Assembly: GCA_951800645.1 (NCBI GenBank)
Contig: CATOIK010000005.1
Coordinates: forward strand, 1-64,000
Length of the DNA stretch: 64,000 bases
Direction of reading: 5' to 3'
Source: an uncultured Eubacteriales bacterium
Lineage (GTDB): Bacteria > Bacillota > Clostridia > Lachnospirales > Lachnospiraceae
The notes beneath the pieces were generated by a model, which made no database searches, was not told the origin of the DNA, and saw nothing but the letters and a program-made list of their open reading frames with translations. The position numbers and the translations under genes are program-made. This document shows positions 50,186-58,184 of this stretch, one piece after another (positions within the stretch are counted from its first letter, which is position 1; each line of letters starts with the position of its first letter).

Positions 50186-51130
50186 CTACAAAATCCGCTG
50201 ACCATCGGCCTGATAGATTCCCTCAACCGCTCCGGCAGTTCCGCCTTTTAAAACAACGCAGCGCTGGAACCATTGTTCCTCCATCATGGTTTTCAACACC
50301 GGTTTTCGGCGAATATCCTCCACAGAACTGCCGTGAACGGTAGCCAGCAGTCTGCATCCGCAGTTCATCACCTGTTCCATAGCCTCTAAGTCTGCCCTGC
50401 TGCCAATCTCGTCCACAGCCACTACCTGAGGTGCCATGGTGCGGATCAGCATCATCATTCCCTGGGCCTTAGGACAGCAGTCCAGCACATCTGTCCGGAT
50501 TCCCACATCATTCTGTGGTATGCCCTGATAGCAGGCGGCCAGTTCCGAACGCTCGTCCACCACCCCCACGGTCATGCCGGGTCTGACGCCTGTCTCCCCT
50601 TCTGATACCTGCCGGATTATGTCCCGCAAAAGGGTGGTCTTTCCGCAGCGAGGCGGGGAAATAACCAGGGTGTGGAGCATGGTTCCCCGGTGAAACAGAC
50701 GGGGTATCACTGCATCAGCACAGCCCTTCACCTCATGTGCCAGCCGCACATTGAGAAAGGTTATGAACTTCATGCTGCGGATGCTTCCCTGGTCCGCCAC
50801 CACCTTTCCGGCCAGTCCTATCCTGTGGCCGCCGGGAACGGTAATAAAACCCTGACGGATTTCCTCCTCAAAGGCATAGAGCGAATGACTTCCCACCTGT
50901 TCCAAGGTCTCCTTTAAGTCCTGCCGGGTTACCTGATATGCAGTTTTCGGATTGGCGCTGAATGCGCCTTCGGGTGTAAGAAAGAATTCCTGATGATTGC
51001 AGATTAAAAGAAGCGGCGCCTGGATGCGAAGACGAATCTCCTGAATGTGCTCCGGCGCTGCCGGCAGTTTACTGAAAATTGCCCGGATATTTCGGGAAAA
51101 TATACGGGTCAGCGTTTCCCATGAATCCAA
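50186..51130 (-). CDS. spoIIIAA: Stage III sporulation protein AA (ATPase)
   Basis: A secretion-type ATPase with Walker A in ISPPRCGKTTLLRD (around residue 160), VGVVDERSELAA and the Walker B-like VVAVDEIGSRAD. It powers the SpoIIIA channel. The start is probably the TTG at 51130, which follows GAGGAGGGGTGATT; the ATG at 51148 lies inside this ribosome site. Confidence 0.94.
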   Translation of the reverse strand: MDSWETLTRIFSRNIRAIFSKLPAAPEHIQEIRLRIQAPLLLICNHQEFFLTPEGAFSANPKTAYQVTRQDLKETLEQVGSHSLYAFEEEIRQGFITVPGGHRIGLAGKVVADQGSIRSMKFITFLNVRLAHEVKGCADAVIPRLFHRGTMLHTLVISPPRCGKTTLLRDIIRQVSEGETGVRPGMTVGVVDERSELAACYQGIPQNDVGIRTDVLDCCPKAQGMMMLIRTMAPQVVAVDEIGSRADLEAMEQVMNCGCRLLATVHGSSVEDIRRKPVLKTMMEEQWFQRCVVLKGGTAGAVEGIYQADGQRIL

Positions 51131-51153
51131 AATCACCCCTCCTCTCATACAAA

Positions 51154-51183
51154 AATGTATATGAGAAAAGGGGTGAATTATTC
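51154..51183 (-). promoter_or_regulatory. Sigma-E promoter of the spoIIIA operon
   Basis: On the minus strand GAATAATT (-35; consensus KMATATTT), a 14-bp spacer and TATACATT (-10; consensus CATACAHT) each match at 7 of 8 positions. It lies 24 bp before the spoIIIAA start. Sigma-E control of this operon is known in Bacillus. Confidence 0.7.
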
Positions 51184-51201
51184 TTGTTTTTCGTTAAATG
51201 T

Positions 51202-51951
51202 TTAGGATGGAATCAGCGCGCCGCTGGCGTCAAACTGATACGCCACACCGTCAATGGTCTGCTGCCCGGTTACCATGGCGCCGGAGGGCTGCAGATAGTA
51301 TTTTGCACCGTTTACCTCAATCCAGCCTGTCATCATGTAACCGTCTTCGCCGAAATAATACCACAACTGAGCTGCCGAATCCCAAAGCCATCCGACTCCC
51401 TGGTAGGTGCCGTCCGACTTCTGGTAGCGCCACCGGTCTCCCTCCGGAATCCACTTGGCAGTATAGACCACACCTATATCGTCAGTTAACGGCCGCTCTA
51501 CGCCCTGGGCACCGGGGCCGCTGTTGACATCGTCAATATCTTTTCCGCTTTTTAAAAGCTCTGCATAGTCTTTACTGATGTAGTTTTCCAAAGAATACTC
51601 CGACCACTCTCCATCTTCATAACTGCTGCTCTTTCCCAGAGGCCGTACCCGGAATACATAATCCCCTTCTCTGGTAATCATTCTTCGGAAATCATAATAT
51701 TTCCGCTTGGTTTTAATGGTTCCTATTTTTTTGTTATTCCGATACAGAGTCACCTCATATCTGCCAGCGTTCTCAATCTCATCCCACCGTGCAATGGTAA
51801 CATCATCTTCATCCCAATAATTATCCCCAATGGTCTCCAGCTTATCTTGGGAATTTTCTGTAGAAGCCCAGACCGTCACAGTCCCGGCCACTGCCATAAA
51901 TGCCGCTGCTGCAAATACCACAGTCCGTTTCCAAAATCTGTTTTGTTTCAT
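51202..51951 (-). CDS. Secreted protein with cell-wall-binding repeats
   Basis: A signal peptide (about 1-30) is followed by a beta-rich domain with fibronectin-like character (WDEIENAGRYEVTLYRNNKKIG ... YVFRVRPLG). The C-terminal ~70 residues are choline-binding-type repeats (GWLWDSAAQLWYYFGEDGYMMTGWIEVNGAKYYLQ). The protein should bind wall polymers non-covalently. No enzyme motif is seen. The start at 51951 follows GGAGGAAA. It lies just upstream of the spoIIIA promoter, but ends before it. Confidence 0.8.
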   Translation of the reverse strand: MKQNRFWKRTVVFAAAAFMAVAGTVTVWASTENSQDKLETIGDNYWDEDDVTIARWDEIENAGRYEVTLYRNNKKIGTIKTKRKYYDFRRMITREGDYVFRVRPLGKSSSYEDGEWSEYSLENYISKDYAELLKSGKDIDDVNSGPGAQGVERPLTDDIGVVYTAKWIPEGDRWRYQKSDGTYQGVGWLWDSAAQLWYYFGEDGYMMTGWIEVNGAKYYLQPSGAMVTGQQTIDGVAYQFDASGALIPS

Positions 51952-52067
51952 AACACTTTCCTCCTTTTTACAGTCTTCACCGTAAAATGTTGCTTTAATT
52001 ATACAAAATTTCCCAGGAAACTGCAACGGGAGAAAGGTATCGGAATTCTGACAGGTTTCTTACGATT

Positions 52068-52547
52068 TTACTTATGATACGGCTCCCCGCATATGATCCG
52101 GTAGCTCCGGTAAATCTGTTCCAGCAACACCACCCGCATCAACTGATGGGGGAAGGTCATTTTGGAAAAGCTCAGCTTGTAATCAGCCCGCCGAAGCACC
52201 TCATCAGAAAGGCCCAAAGAGCCGCCGATAACCATCACAATCTGGCTTTGACCGCTGACGCCTAACTTGTCCAGCCTGGCTGCCAGTTGTTCGGAGCTTA
52301 GCGGCTCTCCGTCAATCGCCAGGGCAATCACATAGGCGCCGTCTTTAATCTGGTCCAATATCCGGCGGCCTTCTTTTTCTTTAATCTGCCGTTCCTCCGC
52401 CTCGCTGGCTCTGTCCGGGGTTTTCTCGTCCTGAACCTGGATTATCTCCAGTCTGCAGTAGCGGCTCAGCCGCTTGGAATACTCTGCGATAGCGTCTGTA
52501 TAAAACTTTTCCTTGATTTTTCCCACTGTTACTAAGGTAATTTTCAC
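52068..52547 (-). CDS. rlmH: 23S rRNA pseudouridine1915 N3-methyltransferase RlmH
   Basis: This 159-residue SPOUT methyltransferase has the knot region [17 protein letters not shown]-type sequence ([24 protein letters not shown]) and the C-terminal [29 protein letters not shown], which is nearly invariant. It starts at GTG, overlapping the stop of the hydrolase gene as GTGA. Confidence 0.96.
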   Translation of the reverse strand: MKITLVTVGKIKEKFYTDAIAEYSKRLSRYCRLEIIQVQDEKTPDRASEAEERQIKEKEGRRILDQIKDGAYVIALAIDGEPLSSEQLAARLDKLGVSGQSQIVMVIGGSLGLSDEVLRRADYKLSFSKMTFPHQLMRVVLLEQIYRSYRIICGEPYHK

Positions 52548-53557
52548 CGTTTTCTCCTTCTTCGGCCTCCAGACCGGACTACCCGGACCACCTTGCCCTC
52601 AGGCTTCCGTTTTATTCCGTATATGATCTGCAAAAACCGCTCCGCCTCATCCCAGGCGTCCCGGCTTTCCGGGATCAACCGCAGGGCCATCTGGAACACA
52701 TGGAACATGCCGTCATAAACGGAAAGCCGCAGCGTGCCGTGGGCCGCCCGCAGCTTTTCCGCTATTACCAGCGTGTCCGAAAGCAGTACCTCCTCGCTGC
52801 CTACCTGCAGAAGCACCGGCGGAAATCCGTGATACTGTCCGAAAGCCGGCGACACATACGGATCCTTCGGGTCTGCATCTCCAATGTACGGGCTGTTGTA
52901 AAGCATGTTGTCCCTGGTTCCTCCAAACTGAAGATCCCGGTCAAAATTTGTGGTATGGGACTGGCCGCTGCAGGTTAAATCTGTCCAAGGCGACATCAGC
53001 ACAATGCCGGCCGGCATAGGCTGGCCGCGATCCCGCAGATAGAGGGCCAACGCCAAAGCCAGTCCTCCTCCCGCAGAATCTCCCGCAAAAATAATCTTCT
53101 CCGGGTCATACTTTTTTTCTTCAATCAACCACCAGTAGGCCATAACCGCATCTTCCAGCGCCGCCGGAAACGGATGCTCAGGCGCCACCCGGTAATCCAC
53201 AGTCAGAACATCGCCACCCATACTCCGCTTAGAATACTGCATGGCAAAATCCCGGTAAGTATTTTTCATAGGGCCAATGTATCCTCCGCCGTGGATCTGC
53301 AGCACTACCCTTCCGGTAAAAATTCCGGCCGGGCGCAGATACTCCATTTTAAACAGCCCCATATCAATCAACTCATATTCATAATCTGCCGGGCATACCC
53401 ATGCCGGCTCCACCGGATTAGCCCGGTATTCCCCGGTCTGGAACTTGTGTCCCATGGCGGAATCCATCATGTTTTTCATCATGTCCCGCACCAGCCGTCC
53501 CCGCAGACTTACCTGTTCCTGTCTCAAACTTTCCTCCTGATACTGCTGTATTTCCAT
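52544..53557 (-). CDS. Alpha/beta hydrolase, hormone-sensitive-lipase type
   Basis: The oxyanion-hole motif HGGGYIG (near residue 89) and the nucleophile elbow GDSAGGG (near 159) define the family; DPKDPYVSP and FHVF near the C-terminus supply Asp and His. A basic tail (GGRRRRKR) ends the 337 residues. The natural ester substrate is unknown. It lies 20 bp downstream of the GNAT/acyltransferase fusion, so an acylation/deacylation pair is possible (inference). Confidence 0.85.
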   Translation of the reverse strand: MEIQQYQEESLRQEQVSLRGRLVRDMMKNMMDSAMGHKFQTGEYRANPVEPAWVCPADYEYELIDMGLFKMEYLRPAGIFTGRVVLQIHGGGYIGPMKNTYRDFAMQYSKRSMGGDVLTVDYRVAPEHPFPAALEDAVMAYWWLIEEKKYDPEKIIFAGDSAGGGLALALALYLRDRGQPMPAGIVLMSPWTDLTCSGQSHTTNFDRDLQFGGTRDNMLYNSPYIGDADPKDPYVSPAFGQYHGFPPVLLQVGSEEVLLSDTLVIAEKLRAAHGTLRLSVYDGMFHVFQMALRLIPESRDAWDEAERFLQIIYGIKRKPEGKVVRVVRSGGRRRRKR

Positions 53558-53577
53558 ATCCGACTGCCCGGCATTTC

Positions 53578-55551
53578 CTACACATGGAACCGCCTGGACA
53601 GCTCATCCTTCCAGCTTCGCCTGCCGCTGGCATACTCAAATATGCCTTTTGCCGCCTTGCCACCCGTATGCCCTACTTTCCGGGCCATGCGGGCTGCTTT
53701 TTCCTCTCCGCCCTTTTGCCGGATAATGACCCGGCGGATTCTGGGATACATATCCCGCTTTCTGGCGCCGCACAGCTCATTTCCCTCCAGCCGCGCCAAA
53801 ACGCCGTCTTCCTTCAGTTTCTGGAAAAACCGCCGCTGCAGCCTGCTGTCTGCAAACACCGAAGTAAAGGTCACCACCAGTTCATCGCCCCAGGCGCAGA
53901 CTGCGCACTTTAAGGGCTGACTTCTGGAAACGCCAATCATAATGTGGAACCGGTCAATCTCGCCCTGATACTCCGGCTCCATATGAATGGGGCCGATATT
54001 GGACAGAGTGGTGGTATAGGCCCGATCCTTCATACGGAATACCATCTGCAGAATAGGCCGCTTGATCACCAGCGGAATCGCCCGCAGATACCATTTCTTC
54101 TCATTGGAAACATTATAGGAAATACCAGCTTCCAGCTTATCCCGGTCAATCTTTTTATCCATCTGCCTGCTGATGATCTGAACCAGTTTATCAAAACTCA
54201 TCTCCGAATTTTGGAACCGGCAGCCAATCAGGCTGACTGCAAAAAAGTTAGCCATCGTCTCCGATCCAAAAAACGCCCGCAGGTTAATGGGCAGGTTTAA
54301 AACAATGGGCAGCTTTCCGCCTTTCCCATCCCGGTATTCCTGCCAGATAGACCAGATCAACGCCGCAGCCAGATACTTGGTAATGCTGACATCGTGCCTG
54401 CGGCACACCTCCTTTAAGCTGCTCACATTGACATAGCCGTGAAGCACCTGACCGGTTCCCAGAGGAAGGAAAGGACCCTCCAGCCGGTAAGCCGGACGGG
54501 AACTGTAGCTTTGATGTTCCATCTCCCTGTAGTTTTCCAGATAGCTGTCCCTAGTCTGAAACCTGGGCCGCTCCGGCCACTCCGCCTCATTAACAACGGC
54601 TCCCCCTTCCTGCCCCCACTTTAACTGAAGATACCTTCTGGTAAGACTTTTCAGGAAATTTGAAGCCCCCAGTCCGTCTGTCAAAGCATGGAACACCTCC
54701 AGGTTAATCCGCCGCTCATAATAGCTTACCCGGAACAGGAATTTTTGATTTCCATGAGGATCGATGTAACGGCATGGGTAGGTATTCTCCCGCTGCACCC
54801 TGGGAATCCGGGTATTCTCCTCAAAATAGTACCAGAACAGACCTCTCCGCAGTTTTACCCGGAAATTCTGTATTTCCGGAAGAATCTCCTCCAGAGCCAG
54901 CTGCAGAAGTTCCGGATTTATGTCTTCCTTTAAGGTTACAGAAATGCGGAATACCTGGCTTACCTGTTCATTGGCAATAACCGGAAATATTTTTGCCGTG
55001 TTGTCCAGCCGCCGCCAGCGCAGCTTCCAGCCGTGCTCCTGTTTTACTGTTTTCCCTCCGTCCGGAAGCGTCAACATCATATCATACCAGACGGCCCCGC
55101 CATGAACTGATTTGGATACCCCCAGATTCCGGTAACCGAACTGCTCATAAAATCCAATCAGCCTCTCCTTGCAGGTGAGGATCAGCCCTGCGCGACCCTT
55201 TTTTTCGGCATCTTCAATCAGGTGACGCATCAGCCGGGACGCAATTCCTTTGTGCTGCCACTGAGGCGCCACATCCAGACCAAAAATACTCTGATAAGCC
55301 CCATCCGGCTTATGATACCCGGCGTCCTCAAACATCTCATCCAAAATAACCGGGCTGTCTGTAACGCATCCATTGATAAATCCGATAATCTCTCCATCCA
55401 GCTCCGCCACAAAAAAGCTTTCCGGGAAAGTCTCTATCCGCTGTGAAAAAGAATCCCGGGTTGCGGCCTCTGCTTCTGGGAAACAGACTGCCTCCACCCG
55501 GGTCACAGCGTCAAGGTCCCCCATTCTGACTGGTCTGACCAAAACATCCAT
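53578..55551 (-). CDS. GNAT acetyltransferase fused to a condensation-type acyltransferase
   Basis: Residues about 1-165 form a GNAT domain with the acetyl-CoA loop QWQHKGIASRLM. A separate domain (about 175-640) has HALTDG at 288-293, the HxxxDG active site of condensation, alcohol acetyltransferase and wax-ester-synthase-like enzymes. A hydrophobic segment (VLNLPINLRAFFGS) and a late region (TLSNIGPI) also fit that superfamily. The C-terminal ~60 residues are very basic. The 657-residue fusion joins two acyl-transfer chemistries. Substrates are unknown. Confidence 0.8.
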   Translation of the reverse strand: MDVLVRPVRMGDLDAVTRVEAVCFPEAEAATRDSFSQRIETFPESFFVAELDGEIIGFINGCVTDSPVILDEMFEDAGYHKPDGAYQSIFGLDVAPQWQHKGIASRLMRHLIEDAEKKGRAGLILTCKERLIGFYEQFGYRNLGVSKSVHGGAVWYDMMLTLPDGGKTVKQEHGWKLRWRRLDNTAKIFPVIANEQVSQVFRISVTLKEDINPELLQLALEEILPEIQNFRVKLRRGLFWYYFEENTRIPRVQRENTYPCRYIDPHGNQKFLFRVSYYERRINLEVFHALTDGLGASNFLKSLTRRYLQLKWGQEGGAVVNEAEWPERPRFQTRDSYLENYREMEHQSYSSRPAYRLEGPFLPLGTGQVLHGYVNVSSLKEVCRRHDVSITKYLAAALIWSIWQEYRDGKGGKLPIVLNLPINLRAFFGSETMANFFAVSLIGCRFQNSEMSFDKLVQIISRQMDKKIDRDKLEAGISYNVSNEKKWYLRAIPLVIKRPILQMVFRMKDRAYTTTLSNIGPIHMEPEYQGEIDRFHIMIGVSRSQPLKCAVCAWGDELVVTFTSVFADSRLQRRFFQKLKEDGVLARLEGNELCGARKRDMYPRIRRVIIRQKGGEEKAARMARKVGHTGGKAAKGIFEYASGRRSWKDELSRRFHV

Positions 55552-55611
55552 ATTTTTATTCTTCCTTCCTCACATTGCCTGATGATGCAAATATTTTTAC
55601 GCCATGTTCAA

Positions 55612-56310
55612 CTAAACGCGGAAGTAATACCCTACGCCCCATTTGGTGTGTACATATTTAGGGTCGCTGGGACTGGGCTCAATCTTCTCTCTCAGACGGC
55701 GCACATGCACATCCACCGTACGCACATCCCCGGACTCAGAGGCTTTATTTCCCCATACAAAGGTAAGCAGGCTCTCCCGGCTGTAAACCTTGTTGGGATT
55801 ACACACCAAAAGCTCCAAAAGGTCAAATTCCTTGGCAGTTAAATTGATCTCCCGCTCTCCAATAAACACCCGGCGGCCTTCCCGGTCCAGAGACAAATCT
55901 CCTGCAGTCACCATCTTGCTTTCCGCCTGGCCGTCCTTTTTCCCCCGCTTGCTGCTGCGGCGTATAATGGCCTTGATGCGGGCCTTTACTTCCAGAATAT
56001 TAAACGGCTTGGTAATGTAATCGTCTGCGCCGTACTCCAGGCCCAGGATTTTATCCATATCTCCGCCTTTGGCTGTCAGCATGATGATGGGCATCTCTGA
56101 AAATTCCCGGATTGCCTGGCACACCTCAAAGCCGTCAAACTTAGGCAGCATAACATCTAAAAGCACCACATCGTACTCCGTCCTTTTCGCCAGTTCAATG
56201 GCCTCCTCGCCATCGTATGCGCAGTCCACCTCCATGCCGTCCTGCTCCAGACTGAAGCGGATGCCCTTCACAATCAGTTTTTCATCATCTACTACCAAAA
56301 TCTTCGCCAT
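55612..56310 (-). CDS. Orphan OmpR-family response regulator
   Basis: The receiver domain has VVDDE, the phosphoacceptor in VVLLDVMLPKFDG and ITKPFN. A winged helix (about 135-232) ends GVGYYFRV. Overall it resembles PhoP/WalR-type regulators. No histidine kinase is adjacent: the genes either side are comEA and the GNAT fusion. It may answer to a distant kinase. Confidence 0.9.
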   Translation of the reverse strand: MAKILVVDDEKLIVKGIRFSLEQDGMEVDCAYDGEEAIELAKRTEYDVVLLDVMLPKFDGFEVCQAIREFSEMPIIMLTAKGGDMDKILGLEYGADDYITKPFNILEVKARIKAIIRRSSKRGKKDGQAESKMVTAGDLSLDREGRRVFIGEREINLTAKEFDLLELLVCNPNKVYSRESLLTFVWGNKASESGDVRTVDVHVRRLREKIEPSPSDPKYVHTKWGVGYYFRV

Positions 56311-56367
56311 GCTCTTTCTCCTACAAAACTTCCCTTTGCTGTCTTCTGTATGCAGTCTGCCAGATTT

Positions 56368-57102
56368 CTATACAGTAATCTGGTCTTTTATCTTTTCAAA
56401 AGAGGCCTCCTTGATGCCGGAAACCTTCATAATATCTTCAATCCGGGCAAATCCTCCGTTCTTTTCCCGATACCGGATAATATCCTCTGCCCGTGACTGG
56501 CCGATGCCGGTTAAGGTCATCAGTTCTTCCCTGGTGGCCGTGTTTAAATTGACTTTTGCGGTTATCTGCGGTCCTCCGCTTCCGGAAGCTGCACTGCCAG
56601 GTATACCGCTTTCCCCTGACAGACCAGCCTTTGCAGCCCAAACAGGGTCTGCAGCCTGGCTTTTATCCGGAACCTGAATCTTCATGCCGTCTTTCACCGG
56701 CACCGCCAGATTCAGATAACCGTCTGCCGCCTCTGCAGTAAGGCCGCCAGCCATTTCCACCGCCTCATAAATCCGCTGGCCTTCTTCCAGCACATAAACG
56801 CCGGGCTGATGAACCTGGCCGCAGACATACACATAGCAGACCGGGATTGTTTCCGGTTCTGTTGTCTCCGGCTCTGTTCCCGCTTCCCGGCCCTCAGCTT
56901 CCTGGGTTTCCCCTGTTTCTTCTATAACAGGTTTTTGCCTTTCCTCAGAAAATCCAGCCTCCGCAGCCGCTAAAACAGGCTCCGGAGCTTCTCCTTTGCC
57001 GCCGCAGCTGTAAAAGCAGCCTGCGCAAAGCACCAGAGCAGCCAAAAGCAGCCATCTTCCCATGCTGAAAAGCTTCTCATTCCGCAGTTTGTCATATTTC
57101 AT
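56368..57102 (-). CDS. comEA: ComEA family helix-hairpin-helix DNA-binding protein
   Basis: A lipoprotein-like signal (LLAALVLCAGC) is followed by an acidic linker (about 45-85), a SLBB/ubiquitin-like domain (VCGQVHQPGVYVLEEGQRIYEAVEMAGGLT) and tandem helix-hairpin-helix motifs (NLNTATREELMTLTGIGQSRAEDIIRYRE). ComEA binds incoming DNA at the cell surface for natural transformation; partner genes comEC and comEB are not in view. The start at 57102 follows GGAGGG. Confidence 0.9.
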   Translation of the reverse strand: MKYDKLRNEKLFSMGRWLLLAALVLCAGCFYSCGGKGEAPEPVLAAAEAGFSEERQKPVIEETGETQEAEGREAGTEPETTEPETIPVCYVYVCGQVHQPGVYVLEEGQRIYEAVEMAGGLTAEAADGYLNLAVPVKDGMKIQVPDKSQAADPVWAAKAGLSGESGIPGSAASGSGGPQITAKVNLNTATREELMTLTGIGQSRAEDIIRYREKNGGFARIEDIMKVSGIKEASFEKIKDQITV

Positions 57103-57198
57103 AGAATCCCTCCGTTTCCAGAGCAGATTCCTGTTCAGCCTATATCCTATTCTACCGAAATCCAGGGGCAAATACAAGCTGTATTTTTACCTTTTCTG

Positions 57199-58158
57199 TT
57201 ACGGAAGCCAGACCCCATCAGCGCCAAAACCATACTCCACACCGTCTATCTGACAGGTCTCCCCCGCCGCCATCTTACCGTCCGGCTTTAAATAATACCA
57301 GACTTCACCATCCGGCAGCCAGCCGGTCTGCTTCACATAATCCTTATAATAGTAATAGCTTCCATTGATATAACGCCAGCCGGTTCCCGGAAACAACTGG
57401 CTGTAATCGGCAAACGCCACCTCAATACATACATCCCCTGTAATCCCGGCCACAGCTCCGGCGTCTGTATACTGCCAGATTGTCCGGTTGGGATAAGCAT
57501 TGACCGATGTCTCATACCTGGAATACCAAATATCGTAGGGAATCTGGCTGGTATCCATATAAGTAGTCAGCCACAGGTTATTGGCATAAACGATTGGCCG
57601 GTAACCAGCCTCTGCAATTACCTTACAGAATGCATTGATCTGGCTGGTGATTTCCTGGGGAGTCTTTCCCATATCCAGCAAATGCTGAGACTCCACATCA
57701 TATGCTACCGGATAAGAAACCGGATAATCCTTGATCTGATCCAGAACAAAATGGGCCTCCTGCCGGGCTGTCTCCTCGTCCATGGCCTGGGTATAGAAAA
57801 ATACGCCGGTGCGGATGCCATTGGCTGCAGCATTCTGCATATTTTCTGCAAAATATGGATCCAGATCATTAAGATAACCCAGGCGGATCATGGCAAAAGT
57901 CACGCCGTCTGCAGCCACCTGATCCCAGGCAATCTGCCCGGCCCGGTTCTGGTATTTGGACACAGTAATCCCCTTAGCCAAAGCCCCTTCTATGGCTGTA
58001 CCATTGGCCCGGATAAACTGACCGTTTTCCACTCTCAGATGCTCCGCTAACCGGGCATGGGCCGTAATGCCGGCTGGCGCTGTAAACGCCAGACACAGCG
58101 CCAGAACGGCTGCTGTCTGCCCCCATTTTCTGCGTTTCCCAAACTTCTTTCTTCCCAT
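57199..58158 (-). CDS. Secreted GH25 lysozyme-like protein with wall-binding repeats
   Basis: A signal peptide (about 1-36) is followed by a GH25 fold (about 62-255) and a wall-binding repeat tail (YYYYKDYVKQTGWLPDGEVWYYLKPDGKM). The catalytic DxE pair is present in YDVES. The Asp near the start of the domain, normally KGIDVS, is Thr here (KGITVSKYQ), which may change activity. GH25 enzymes cut the glycan strands of peptidoglycan. Preceded by GGAGG. Confidence 0.85.
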   Translation of the reverse strand: MGRKKFGKRRKWGQTAAVLALCLAFTAPAGITAHARLAEHLRVENGQFIRANGTAIEGALAKGITVSKYQNRAGQIAWDQVAADGVTFAMIRLGYLNDLDPYFAENMQNAAANGIRTGVFFYTQAMDEETARQEAHFVLDQIKDYPVSYPVAYDVESQHLLDMGKTPQEITSQINAFCKVIAEAGYRPIVYANNLWLTTYMDTSQIPYDIWYSRYETSVNAYPNRTIWQYTDAGAVAGITGDVCIEVAFADYSQLFPGTGWRYINGSYYYYKDYVKQTGWLPDGEVWYYLKPDGKMAAGETCQIDGVEYGFGADGVWLP

Positions 58159-58184
58159 ATTTTACCTCCAATTTCTTCGCCTTG

